Below the pieces are notes generated by a model. It was not told where the DNA came from, ran no database searches, and saw nothing but the letters and a program-made list of their open reading frames with translations. From Schizochytrium sp. TIO01 (Eukaryota > Sar > Bigyra > Thraustochytrida > Thraustochytriidae): a stretch of 64,000 nucleotides of DNA. How positions within the stretch are numbered: the first letter of the stretch is position 1; every line of letters begins with the position of its first letter. The stretch lies in contig SMSO01000031.1 of NCBI GenBank assembly GCA_004764695.1, positions 6,505,261-6,569,260 of the forward strand, in the 5' to 3' direction. A program made the position numbers and the translations under genes. Below are positions 21,919-34,540 of this stretch, in pieces.

Positions 21919-21955
21919 AGCGCAGACAAGCACGAGCTACGAGCGCGCCGCCGCC

Positions 21956-24900
21956 ATGGCCGAGCCCGAGCCCGCCGCCGCTGCGACACAGCCCGAGACA
22001 GCTCCCGGAGCAGAATCAGCTCCCTCCCCCGCCGCCGGCGCCTCTCCGGCGACGCAGCAAGCCGCCGCCATGGATGGCGCTGCCGAGATGGAAAAAGCGG
22101 CAAAGCCGCAGGAGGCAGCAGGGGAAAAACGAGGAGACCATGAACATCAAGACCTGCCCGGCGAAAGCGCCCAAGAACAAGCCCAGGTTGAGGATGCACA
22201 AGAAGGAACAACCTCCGAGGGCGTCGGGAAGACCCTGGGCGCACCTCCAGCCGCGCAGCAGGTCGGAAACGACGGAGAGCTTGGCAGGTGAGAAGAAAGA
22301 AGTGGAAAAGCAGGACCTGAGCCAGACTGACAGTGCTAACGGTGCCGACAAAAACGAAGGCCAAAGCCAGTCTGAGAAGATCGTTGTCGAAGGCGAAATT
22401 GCGGCACAAAAGGACTCTGAAACCGTGGACGATTCCAAGGAAACGCAAGATACTGCTGCTGCTGCTGGGAATGCCACGGTTGGAGATAAGGCCGAGGATG
22501 CTCAGGCCGGCGATGGGGAGACCGCCATCTCTGGGGAGGAGAACGCGGATGGAAAGGAGGCGGAAGTTGTCGGGGAAGCAGGAAAGACTCTAGAGGACTC
22601 AACTATGCCGGTAACCCAGGATGAGGAATCCATGACGCCCGTGGATGATGACGATGACGACGATGATAAAGCCTCGACACACTCAACCGCGCACAATGAA
22701 GCAGAGGAAAGCAGCTCCGCGATAGATACTGAACACAAAGGCACAGAGGAAATTAAGCCAGTCCAGGAGAATGATGCCCCAAGTGCGGCAACAAATGTAG
22801 ATGTGCCCGCAGAAGATGCCTCGAAGGCCAACATTGACAATAATGCAGATGGAGATGTAGAAATGGGTGAGGCAGATATTGCGCAAAGTGAAAGCAAACT
22901 GGCTGAGAGCATTGACCAGGAGGATAATAAGACTGCACCGCAACTTCCTGTCCCAGAAGCAAACTCGCAGCCCTCCCCTTCATTGGTCACTGCTGCTGAT
23001 GCTGCTGCTGATGCTGATGCTGATGCCTCAACCTCAGTGGAGGCGGATGTTAATGTTGATGTGGAAGCACCAGAGACTGATGTTGTTGTCGATACCGCCA
23101 CCAATGTTGAGGAATCATCTGTAGACAAGCCAGCCTCGGCACCTGTGGATCTGCAAGAGCCAAATCAATCCGCATCCTCCTCTGTTCCACCTGCCGAAGT
23201 GCCAAACTCGGCGGAGGAGAAACGTGATCAAACCTCTGAGGAGAAGTCTTCAGAACACGCGCCTGTGGGTACTACGATCAGCGAGCGTGTCCGCGACGAC
23301 CCTAGCGATAGCTTGAAAGCAATATCTTCAGAAGCACAAGCAGAAACGCAGGAAATTCAAGATGAAGACGTTGTAATGGGCGACGAATCTGAACAAGTCC
23401 CTGGCGAGGCTCAGAGAGCTGCTGCCCCTGCCAGCAATACACAGACTCAAGAAGACACTAAGATGGCAGATGATGACGTTGCCGTTGATGTATCTGCCGA
23501 GGTGCTTGAGAAGATGGACCAGTCTGAGGAGACAGATAAACCTGAACCTTCTTCGAGTGCCCCTGTCACGGTTTTTCAGCACACCAGCGAGATGGATCAA
23601 TCTGAGGAAGATGCACTCTTGAACGAGGGAGGTGTAGCTCCTGAAACCAAAGCAGACCATGCCACGGAGGATGAAGAGGATTTACTAAATGAGGCCAAAC
23701 ATTCAACCCAACTTCAAGACAGCCAGGCTGACCAAGTTGTTCAGGAGACCCCTGTCCAAGAGGCAACCTCTGACCACAGTGGAGATGAACGCAAGGTTGC
23801 AGAGGTGAAGGAGAAGTTTATATCACCAGAAGAGAGTGCACCTGCTGAGGAGGCTCAATCCACGGAACAGACAACACCAAAGGCTGACACTGCTATGGAA
23901 GATGTTGAGGCTAACAAAATTTCTGCAGAGCCTATTCAAACCGCAGAGGCAACTAATGCCAGCGAAGAAAAGATGGCGTCTAATTCCAAACTAGAAGGAA
24001 ACGAGTCTGCTGGTGCCAACCAGGAGACTTCATTGGATAACAAACCTGATGTTCCTTCTATCGTTGATGTTTCTGCTGGAGAGCAAGCTACAAATGAATT
24101 CCAGGGTGGGGAGCCTAGTGAACCAGCAAAAACTATTGAAAAGTCGCAATTAACATCGGAGCAGACAGCACAAATGGAAGAAGATGAACTTCTTGGCGAT
24201 TTAGACACAAAAGATGTTGCTTCAAATGAAACTGAAAAGAAGGTGTCTGGAAGCGACACTGCTGAGCTGACCAAGGCCGAGGAAGATCAACTTTTAGATG
24301 ACTCCGGCGAAACTTCAGTCCCTGTTCCAGAGTCTAGTGTCGAGCAAACTGTAGAGGCCAAGGTAAGTCAGCATGTCCCTATCAAGGACTCTGCCAAAGT
24401 TGATCTTGAAGAAGTAAATATCGCCGATACCAGCAAGACAGATACAACAGCTGATTATAAGACAAACCTGGAAACTGGTAATATTGATACCGCAAACAAT
24501 GCCGATGAAGAAGCAAACGTATTGAGTAACGATAGCAAGGTGCCTCAAGTTGGACTTGAGAACCAAGCCCATAGAACTGAAGACGCTGTGATGGAAGACG
24601 GGGTTAGCGGATCTGCCAGTCAGGATACCGTGACGAACTTAGAGGCCAGCAAACCAGGAAACGATGCTATTGAACACAAGGAGGAGGATGAAGAGATGAA
24701 AGATGGGGAAGAAATCTCAGTAAAGATGGATGAAGCATTATTAGGAGCTGCGCAAGCACAGACCAGTAATACATTGGATTCCACTGCAGTCACCCAAGCT
24801 CCTGATGGCCCTGTCCCAGTTCTGACTACTTCTACTGAAACCCTGAAAGATGTGTCATTGTCCGCTGTAGATACTGAGATGAAGATAGAGGAGACGAATG

Positions 24901-27900
24901 TTATTACGATCACCGACAAACTAGGTCAGGGAGCAGAACTAAAAACTGCGCCTGTAGATTTGCCAAAGGAAATGGCAGAGAAATCTGGTGAGATGGCCAA
25001 ACCGTCATTAACAGCCCCACCAGAGCAACAATCATCTGAAGTTATGAAGAATAATACTGACGATAACCTTAAAGAGCTCACCGATGATCAAGACATGCAT
25101 AACGTAACATTAGCATCTGCTGAGCAGATGGAATCAACCGCACCATCAGGGGCTTCTGTTGAAGCCCAGGTAGAAGTAAAGCAGCAAGATCCTGTTTCAT
25201 CATCCGTGGGCGCTCCCAATTCTAGTCAGAGTGACTTGTCACACTCCAACGCACTCATCGATGCCCTGGCTCCAGCAACTACAGCCACAAAGCTTGAAGG
25301 AGTGAAGGTTGATGCATTCAAGGAGATGTCTGGTTCAGATATTTCAGTTACAACCTCAACAATAGCAAAACCAGTAGATGCACCATCGTCTAGTAGCTTG
25401 GTGAACATCCAACCTCAGCAGGTTCAATCTTCAGAAGCACAATTTTCATCAAATACGAGTTCTAGTGAAGGAAAGGCCGCCTTTGAGGTAGTTGATTCCA
25501 CAACTTCAACATCCGTATCGCAAAACCCCACGGTTAGTAACACAGACTATGTTGCTAATACCACTACTTCAAAGCCATCGTCGACCGTGGAGGTTGGCGT
25601 CTCGGCATCAGAAAATGATAGTGTACCACAATCGGCTGTATCGACTAATGCTCAACCCGTTGCACCTGTAGAAGCGTCTGTGTCTGCCTCCGTGTCTTTA
25701 AATGATACCCCTACTGTCCCCAAGTTGACAACGGGGGAGCAAAACGATGCTTCACTTTTCAACAACGACCATAAATCTGATGTCGACTCTGTCGCTGGCA
25801 TGGACCTTGACTTTGATATCCCTTTTGATGCCTCAGCCAGCCACCATGACGTTGAGGATAATGCATTTGACAGTTTCAAAGCCAACCCCTCAGATAGGCC
25901 ACGGCTTGCTTCGATTGACGTGGTAGCTGTTACTTCGAGTTCCTCTTCTTCTGGAAATCCTTCTGAGAATACAAATACTAAGGTTAGACCTACTGAACCA
26001 GTTGTGACCTCGGCAGCATCATCAACAGCATTACTGACAGCGCCTGCAGAATCCTCAACTACATCAGATATTGCTACCACGGGAGGTAGTTCTACGGCGG
26101 CTCCTGCTGTGTCCTCATTAGATACACCTATTGACCCGGCTGGAAATGATGACATGGATATGGATGAGGTGATTGATAACGATAAGAACACTGATGATGG
26201 CATGTCTTCTTCGGGCCTAGAGGTGGTTCCTCAAAGCGGTTCAAACTCAAATCCTGTAAATCTATTACCAATTGTGCCAAGACGTTGGGAGGACACAGCG
26301 GAGTGCAACCTCATCCTTGAGCATCAAAAATTAAATGAAGAGGAAATGAATAAGGCCCGAATGATCCACTTCATCTCTTCTTATCTTTCTAAAGAACTCG
26401 GATGCTCCGACGCTGTTGAAGCGCTGCACGCAGAGGTTACAAGGAAGAATATCCTTCCTAAAGTGACGAACTGGACTGGTTATACTCGCCCTGGAGAACT
26501 CAATGATCTTACTTTACACTTTGGGAAGCTTGATGGAGTCATGGAAAGTATCACCTCTAGTATTGTAGACTCGATCAAAGTCAGAAACGAAGAGGCTGTC
26601 TCTGAGCAACGCCAACTGATTCTGGATCTGCTTGAAACCCGGGATGCTATTAGATCGCGTGAACGCGAAGCTCATTTTCTTGAGGCCCGTGCGCTCAAGA
26701 ACCCTGCGGACAATTTCGAACATAGGATTGCTCGTAAGCGTGCCGAGGCAAAAGATCTGGAAGGCAAAGCTGCTATCCTGCGTCGTAAGATCGCTTTAGG
26801 ACGCAAGCCTCTACGCGCGTCTTATACAGGCCAGCACAACGAGCCAAAAATGCCTGTGGGTGCACTCTACAGCAAACTGCAATTCCTGAAAAAGACCCAG
26901 GGCCACTATTCTTTTGTGTACTGTATTGGTGTGGATCCTGAAGGTGAGTTTGTTGTCACAGGCTCTGATGATACACTCTTAAAAGTATGGTCTGCACACA
27001 GTGGCCAACTTTTAAAGACTTTGCGAGGCCATTCTCACAATGTCTGTGATGTAGCGATTAAGCGAAGACCTGATGGTGGAGTACTCCTTGCATCCGCTTC
27101 TGATGATCTCTCCATTCGCATTTGGGAGCTCCCTTCTGGTCGTGCACTATGTGTTTTTAAGGGACATACCAAGGGTGTGGAAGCTGTTCGATTCGACATT
27201 CATACTGGTCTATTATACTCTGCAAGCAATGATGGATCGCTCTGTGTGTGGGATACAGATTCAATCTACGAGACTTCGGTTATACGTGGTGAAACTACAA
27301 CCCCCGAGCAGCGCACACCAATCATGCTTCCTCACGTGAACCGTGCTAATGCTCGCCCAAGCGAAGTAAATGTTGTGGCTGTGCACCCGGCGGGTGGATT
27401 TATTGCTACGGGCGCAGAAGATGGTACTGTTCGTGTCTGGTGCGGTCAAAAAAATCCGCATCCAGATGTCCTTGCAAAATGCCAAACAGCTTTAATTTCT
27501 GCTTCTCCTCTTGTCGATGGGGCTTATCGGAATGGCTCAAATCGTCTGGTGAATATAATCCACACCCAGTTGACCAACGTATCTAGCCTCGTATGGTCCA
27601 AGGATGGCTATCGTCTATTAGCAACATCTGCTAAGGAGGGCTTGGTGCGTGTCTGGGAGTGGAAGCACACAACTCAGTTCAGTTCTCTCGACACAGTTGT
27701 CGGGTTTTTGTTCTCGCTTCCTCGTCTCGGATTCACATTGAGCACGCAAACAGAGCCTTCACCGGAGGTAGTAAAAACTTGTATTGAAGTTCCTGATGCA
27801 AATACTGCTAACGGGACGGGTGATACGACGAATACTGCCGAGAGTGGTGCTCGTGATCTTGGGGGGCGGCAACCTAGTGAGGCCTCGGCTAATACTAATG

Positions 27901-30900
27901 CTGCTGGTCGCCGTTCGCCTGCTAACAACCACGCCTCCGCTAAAGCGGCTCGTCGTAACAAACGTCTTCCTGGTCTTGATGCTGTGGCTTGGTCTTGTGA
28001 TGACCGCTGGATTGTGACAGCTCAGACATTGATGCCTTCCAATAGTCGAGATGTTCGAGCGTACTGGGGTCAAGAAATTCGAGTTTGGGATGCTCACAGC
28101 CGAGGAGAGCTTACACATGTACTCCGCAGGCATCGAAGTCAAGTGCTGGCCTTGGTTACTCATCCAACGAACCCACGTTTGGCTATGAGTGCAGGTTGGG
28201 ATGGTTTGGTGCTTCTTTGGGATATCGTCGACGGCTCATTAGTATGTGAGAACCTCGCTGTCCATTCATCTGGAATTACTTTTGTTCTTGACGTTCAATT
28301 TTTGCCGTATGGTCGCACTGGCTCTGATGTTGTCTGCACTGATTCAATGGGACGACTCAACTTTCTTGGTATTGGTGATGGCCGTGAGTATAGGGGAACG
28401 TACCCTATTCAGTTTTTTGCCCGTGATAAGAAACCTCTTGCGTACGATGGTTATGGAAATGCTGTTGATGCCGAAACTCAATGCCCACCTCATCTTATTA
28501 CTTCTCAGCCACTTTGTGACTCGCAGCTTATCCCTTACGAAGAGCAACCAGGTAAGCCAAACCCGGAAGCCCGTATCAGGGCTGTGCAGAATTTGGAGCG
28601 CGTTTCTCGTGAAAAGGAAAATGCGGCTCTGAATGAGGTAAAGGCTATTCTTGAGGAACAGGACCGCGATATTCTTGAGCACGGCCGTCGCTCTGTTAGA
28701 CGCCGTGTTATCACATATAGAGATGACAATGACCCACCTACACAGCCACAACCCCGTGCTCCTGCAGCTCGCAATGCTATTCCTCGTGCCGGAGCTGGTG
28801 GTCGACTTCCTGCCCCATTGATGAACAGTGCTTCGATCGATACCAACGCTGACGGAGATGAAGATGAGGCTTACGAGCTTGGTGACGACGATGATGAAGA
28901 GGAAGAGCGTCGAGCTGCGCGAGAACTCCAGATTACCAGAGGTGAATTACATCTACTGCGTAATGAGAGTCCGTCCAATGCTGACGCGCAGGCAAATGAG
29001 GCACCTCGGACAATTCGTCGTGCCGCTCGCCGCGCTGCTGGTCGTATGCGCCAAGTTCGGGATCTATTGCTGGATGCTAATGGAAATGCGGCTACTACAT
29101 CAGCTTCTTCGTCGTCGTCATCGGGTCTAGCTGTTGGTGCTCCTGGAGGGCAAGGCACTGCCGTTGTTGGGGGATCTGGCGCTTCATCGTCCTCATCAGG
29201 TTTTCAAGACCCTAATGCCCTTGCAAGATCTCGTGTGACAGGCGCCACTTCGTCAAGTAGTTCTACTTTTCCTGATGGGCCTGCTGCGGAAAGTAGTGGT
29301 ATTTCACCTGTTCGTCGCGCGGCTAGCTCAAGCTCAAGTACTAGCTATCGCACAGAAGATGGATCTGGTGATGCAACCGGTGCCTATGGTTCTTCGTTGC
29401 TAACATCTACGGGTTCACGAGGTGGGCTTCCCGCGATGCTCGATCAAGAGTGGTTGCAACGCTCAGCAATGTTTGATCGTAAATGGCTACATGCTAATCA
29501 CCGGATTCCTCAATACGGCGATGTTTTCATATACTGTGCCCAAGCCCACAAGATGGTAACAGAAAGATACCTTGAACTTCGGAAGACGTTGTATGCTTCC
29601 CAGAATAATCATGTGGCCCCACTTTACGCGCCTTGGGAGAGTCTTCTTTATGATCTGCCAAACTGGCCCCTTGTCATGTGCGAATTGTTGAACACCAAAC
29701 CCATTTTCCCATACTCCAAGAAGTCTCTTATTGCGAACGATCAGATCACCATCAGTGAATATCACAAGGCCCTTCCTGCAATTGCTCTTGAACTTAAACT
29801 CAAGATTGTTGCTACGCCGCCAAAGAACTCGAACGGAGCCTTGCCTCGCACAGATTCGTGGGAACCGTGGAGCGATGGCGAATCTTTTGTATTTGATATC
29901 GTTTATTTCCGCCCCGAGCCTAACGACCCTGCAATTTTCCTTTCCAAGGGTGAGTTCAATACATATTTTGTGCAAAGTTTCATTCAGGGTATGCATGTCG
30001 CGGATGCTTCAGGACGCGGTGGTTCTGTGCACGGTTTTCAACCTGCGGATTCAACATCAATGGTATGGCCCTCGCCCTACTTGCGCGGTATTACTGTGTG
30101 CTTCCCAGGCACGGCTGGTGCGCCAGGAGAGACGAAGATATATGCTCCGTGGGAAATCAAACCCACTGCGACTCAGATTCAACCATGGTCTCTCCCTTTT
30201 GGCCATCCTGTGGATCCAAATACTTCTGAACGTGTAGCGGGAACCTTGATGGAGCTCTCTGTTCGAACTGAAGTAGCGCGACCTTTTAAGGAGCCAGTAG
30301 ACGCAAATGTTGTAATTGGTTACCTTTCCTTTATTGCATCTCCCATGGATATGGGCACGTTAGTGGAACTGTTGAAGAAAGGTCACTACCGTAGTGTGCA
30401 TCAGATTTTTGCAGATATTGAGTTGCTTTACCAAAATTGTATTACCTATAACCCGAAGGGAACACCTATTCGTCGACTGGGCAAAAAGTTTCGCCAATTG
30501 GCAAACACAGCAATTTTACACAGCATCTCCGCAGATATGGTGCCGCCTATGTTTGATCGTGAAAAGAATGAGCTGAAAAAATATTCTGAGGGCAAACGTA
30601 TGAAGGGTGCTAAGGCCCGTCCAAAGACCCCAACGTTGACTCCTGCTGCAAAGGACTTCAAAACAGATAAGAAGAAAATGATTCGCATGAAGAGGGCACG
30701 TCAACCAAGCCCTACCCCGATTACTATGACGGGTGCCCGACCGGCAAAAAAACGTGCTGCGGCACAAATTTCGCCTTCTATCCCACTTGGAGCCCCGCAC
30801 CCGTCGTTGAATGCAAGCTCAAGCTCAGGTCAAGCTACATCAGCTCCTGCGTCAACATCTACCTCAGCTCTCGCTCCTTCACGTGCTCCTGCTCCGAAAT

Positions 30901-33807
30901 CTCGCGGTGCTGGCTTTGAAACAAGCCAGATGCAAATGCAAGCTCGCGCGCAAGCACAAGCTCAGGCACAAGCTCAGGCGCAAGCTCAGGCACAAGCTCA
31001 GGCACAAGCTCAGGCACAAGCTCAGGCACAAGCTCAGGCACAAGCTCAGGCGCAAGCTCGGGCACAAGCTCGGGCACAAGCTCAGGCGCAAGCTCAAGCT
31101 CAAGCTCAGGCAGTAGCTGCTGCTCAGGCACAAGCACAACATGCCCAGATGTGGCCAGCTTCTCAGATTCCAGCTGCCTGGCCTTCACAAATGATGGCAT
31201 CTGTGCCTGCTCGTAATGATATGGGTTTTGCCATGTTGCAACAACAACAACAACAACAACAGACGGCTCAACAACAACAACAAAAGCAGGCTACTGTTTC
31301 CGCTGTCCCTCAAGTCTCTGGTCTGCAAAGTGTACCTCAACAGGTACCAAAAACGAAGAGTACGACCAGTACCGGTATCTCTGCTGCTGTTCCCAGTTCT
31401 ATGAGTTCGACCCCATCTGCTACTCCCCCCATACCTGCCGCAACTGCTGGTAAGCAAGCAAAGTCTGCGAAACAGCCTAAGGCTCCTAAGGTCCCGAAGG
31501 CGCCAAAGCAATCAGCCAAGGCACCAAAGCAGCCAAAGGCCCCTAAGGCGCCAAAGGCAACAAAGCAGAACAAGGTTGCAAAGCAGACTCCTTCACCTAT
31601 TCCTCAATCAATTCAGCCCATGCATCTCTTGCAACCGGTCCAACCACTTCCCGTTGAGCCTGGGCAGCTTGTCCAGCCTTCCATTCTGAGCAGTATGCCT
31701 GCTCCTGCGGCAGTTCAGCGTACGGCATCGCAGCAGTCTCGTCGTAGGCAGTCTTCGGAATCGGCATCTTCAAGACCTACAAAGAAAGCCCGCAAGACGC
31801 CTACTAAGGCCCAACAGGCTGCCCAAGCTCAGCAGTCGGCACCTCAGCCTGCATCCTCATACATGTCATTTGGTGCATCAACTCAGCAACAGCCGAAACC
31901 TTTTTCTACTCAGCAACATGGTGTTTACCCCCATCCTCAAATGACCGTGCCTCAGCAGCAGTACATGCAAATGATGCAGCAAAAGAGCGCATCCCGCCAG
32001 TCTTCGGAAGGCCAGCAATCCAATGCATCCGCTGTGCCAGGATATAATGTTCAGACATACCCAGTTCAACCTCAGCCAGCAAAGACTCAAGCAATGCCGG
32101 CAAATGGCTTGTCTCGCCAAGGCAGCACTAGCTCCCAAAAGAGTCGCAGCAGCTATCCCCAACCACAACCGCTTCAGCCTAGTGCATCTAGCTCGGCAGC
32201 CAGCGCCCCTTCCCCTGCACAGCCTTCGTCTGCAGCGACATCTACTACAGCTAAAGCAAAGAAATCTGGTCGAGGAGCAAAGGCTGCGGGCGCAGCTGCC
32301 AAACCTGAGACAACGCGTAAGCCGCGCGCTCCAGCAAAGGCAAAGGCACCTAAAACTCAGAATCGACGCACTGCATCTAGTTCTTCTTCGACGTCATCTA
32401 CAAAGGCAACTCCTGCTAACACTGCGGCGCAGACTTCAGCATCTGAAGCAGCAGTACCATCAACGCAACGCCAGGCACAAGCAAGCACAGACAACGAATT
32501 CCGCTTCTGCAGGCTCGGCAGCGGCGCCCCAATATACTCAACAGCAGCAACAGCCTTATGGGTACTTTCCTCAGCAACCTTACCCTGGTTCTGTACAGTA
32601 TGGCGGTATGATGTCGCACGGCAGTCAAGCTCAATCACAACAGCAGTCGCAGTCCAAACAACCCCAGCAGGCTCAACAGAAGCAACCAGCGCAGGTGCAG
32701 CAACCGAAGCAGCAGCAGCAGCAACCAGCTCAGGCGCAGGCGCAACAGCCCCAGACGGCACAACAGCAACAGCCCCAGGCGGTACAACAGCAACAGCCCC
32801 AGGCGGCACAACAGCAACAACAGGCTCAACCACGCCACCCTCAGGCTGCCCAAATGATGCAAGGGCAGTATCCGATGATGCCAAACGCACAGGGAAATCC
32901 GCAGCAGCAACAAGTTATGATGATGATGATGCAGCAGCAACAGCAGCAGCAACAACAACAACAACAACAACAACCACAGACCTCAAGGCCGGAGGATCAA
33001 CAGCAGCCGCAACAAGCAGCCTTACAACAACGTCAGCAGCAGCAGCAGCAGCAACAACAACAGGCTCAACAACAGCAACAAAGGTTGTACCAGCAGCAAC
33101 AGGCTCAACAACAGCAGGCTCAACAACAGCAATTACAAAGGCTATACCAGCAGCAGCAGCAACAGCATGGCTTCCCCTATCACCAGCAACAATATCATCA
33201 GCAGTATCAGCAGCCGCAGCCCTCGATGCACATGTCGTCAGAATATGCTAACTATGGTGCTATGGGACACCCTCAAGGCCAACAAGTACATCAGCAACAG
33301 CAACATCAGATGATGCATGGATCTGGTAATCAATCTGGTGTTTCTATGGGCTACAACAACCCTCAACATCAGCAGCAACAGCAGCAACAGCAGCAACACT
33401 CGAATGGTCAATGGTACCCTATGGGCATGAGCAGCAGCAGCAGCAGTAGCAGCATGTCTGGAAGTGTTGATGGTGCAGATGCTAGTGAATCGAAGATGCA
33501 ACATGACGGTGGTTCGGCTGGGAAGCGCGCTCGTGCTCCGAAGGCAGCAAAACCCAAGATGAAAGAATCTCCGGTTGTTTACGACGAGGCAAGCAAGATA
33601 TGGTTCTTTGTGAACTCAGAAGGGTCAATGGAGAGCCTTGGCTCTTTCCGCAATGAAAGACAAGCACTCAAAGCTTATAACGAGAGGCAGCAAGAGCGTG
33701 AGATGTTCAATAATCTGTCGTCATTTGATTCCGTCACCCCTGACCTGAAGGACATCAAGGACGATGATATCATTGAGGAGTTCTCTGATGACTTGAACTT
33801 CTTTTAA
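21956..33807 (+). CDS. Giant BRWD/PHIP-like WD40-bromodomain protein with AP2-like tail
   Basis: Proposed exons 21956-22287, 22334-32453 and 32491-33807 give about 3,922 residues, far above the roughly 1,800-2,300 of animal BRWD1/BRWD3/PHIP. Order: acidic Glu/Asp/Ser-rich disordered region (1 to about 1,510); helical segment; WD40 propeller (about 1,640-2,120) with [10 protein letters not shown] and [12 protein letters not shown] repeats; acidic and Ser-rich linkers; BRWD-specific module (about 2,480-2,716) opening [12 protein letters not shown], comparable to the PHIP cryptic Tudor; bromodomain (about 2,765-2,840) with P-M-D-M-G-T-L and Y-N-P-K-G; then Ala/Gln, Lys/Pro and poly-Gln tracts; and an AP2-like segment (about 3,845-3,884). 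A chromatin reader of histone marks is the likely role. Exon boundaries at the two frame changes are inferred. Confidence 0.85.
22288..22333 (+). other. Proposed 46-base intron 1 of the BRWD-like gene
   Basis: The acidic N-terminal frame beginning at 21956 stops at 22289, while the frame that continues for 10 kb is +1 to it. A donor GCAG|GTGAGA and acceptor CTGACAG|TGC bracket 46 bases, whose removal restores the frame (phase 2, giving Ser at the junction). It is short next to other introns here (85-626 bases) and not AT-rich, so a single-base indel is an alternative. Confidence 0.5.
30937..31116 (+). repeat. In-frame 12-base Ala-Gln repeat within the BRWD-like gene
   Basis: About 13 units of CAAGCTCAGGCA (with GCG/GCA and CAG/CGG variants) encode an alternating Gln-Ala tract of roughly 55 residues. 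Synonymous variation between units suggests it is maintained as protein rather than freshly expanded. Confidence 0.85.
32454..32490 (+). other. Proposed 37-base intron 2 (or frameshift) in the BRWD-like gene
   Basis: The long frame becomes Thr/Ala/Ser nonsense after about 32500, while the +1 frame carries the Gln-rich tail and conserved C-terminus. GTACCA at 32454 and GCACAG ending at 32490 bracket 37 bases whose removal joins the frames in phase 0. The size is extreme and the donor weak; acceptors in the following CAG repeats (91 bases or more) or a one-base assembly insertion are alternatives. Confidence 0.4.
32923..33420 (+). repeat. CAG/CAA-rich poly-Gln tracts in the BRWD-like gene
   Basis: Several in-frame runs of CAG/CAA (around 32931-32975, 33031-33082 and 33364-33396) encode poly-Gln with mixed codons. 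ATG and AGC triplet runs are adjacent (about 32917-32931 and 33427-33455). Confidence 0.85.
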
Positions 33808-34540
33808 GTTTTTGAACATTCAACCTGACTATCTTTCACCAGATGTTGAAAGTGCAGAATGGTTCCTTTTGTTGTGCCTGAATGCGAATTCAGCTGCGCT
33901 GCGTCTCACTTCTACAACCATACAACTGATTGCCCACTCCTAGCGCACTATTCTCATTCTCTGATTGGAAATGAATACTTTGATCTGTCTGGAGGTGTCT
34001 TCAAAGATTGTATTCTGGATATTATAAATCCATCCGGTGGGGCACTCTAACTTGAAGTTTCTGGCCTCCTTTATTGGCCTACCCACTACGTATTCTTTTT
34101 GCTCATTCTTTTTTTTATATAATGACGTGAAATTGAAATGAATTGTCTACATGTGCCTGCCTTTTTTATTTGAGTTCGTGTATGATGATCGGCCTTCTAA
34201 CACAGCTTCACAGGTTTTATAGGAATACACAACGGCAGCACATTTATAACAACTTTTTTAAACCAAAAATAATTAGATTTTGTGTTTGTATTGTCCTGAT
34301 ATTTTGCAATTCCCATTAGGTTCTGTAGATATAACTGCCTCCTAAAGATAAAGAGGCCGTAGTACAGCAACTTGGTGAGGGCTGTACGCGTAAAGGCAGG
34401 TCTGTTCTGTCAATAATACAAAAGAAGAGCAAGAAGAGGAAGAGGAAGATCATATGATGTATACTATAATTGAATTTGAATCTAATAAAATGCGCTTCCG
34501 AGTTCATTCTTGATTGCGCACTGGGGACAAAAATAAAGAA
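33808..34540. other. AT-rich spacer between convergent BRWD-like and UreG genes
   Basis: Two 3' flanks with no supported gene. A 63-codon frame at 33859-34050 has no recognisable features. Confidence 0.6.

Larger units (their letters stand above)
19290..21955. other. Repeat-rich upstream region of the giant BRWD-like gene
   Basis: About 2.7 kb without a supported gene. It contains a GCGTG array (19566-19641), a 25-base tandem triplication (20111-20185), a cluster of related 16-base motifs (about 20519-21840, listed separately), a GATC run (21211-21234), purine-rich and GC-rich leader sequence (about 21240-21720) and an AAAC run (21884-21918). The ATG at 21956 sits in GCCGCCATGG. Confidence 0.5.

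Noticed and set aside
22074-22290. ATG at 22074 as start of the giant gene
   Set aside because: The first 70 codons in that frame are basic and unlike the acidic region that follows. The frame from 21956 has matching composition and a better start context.
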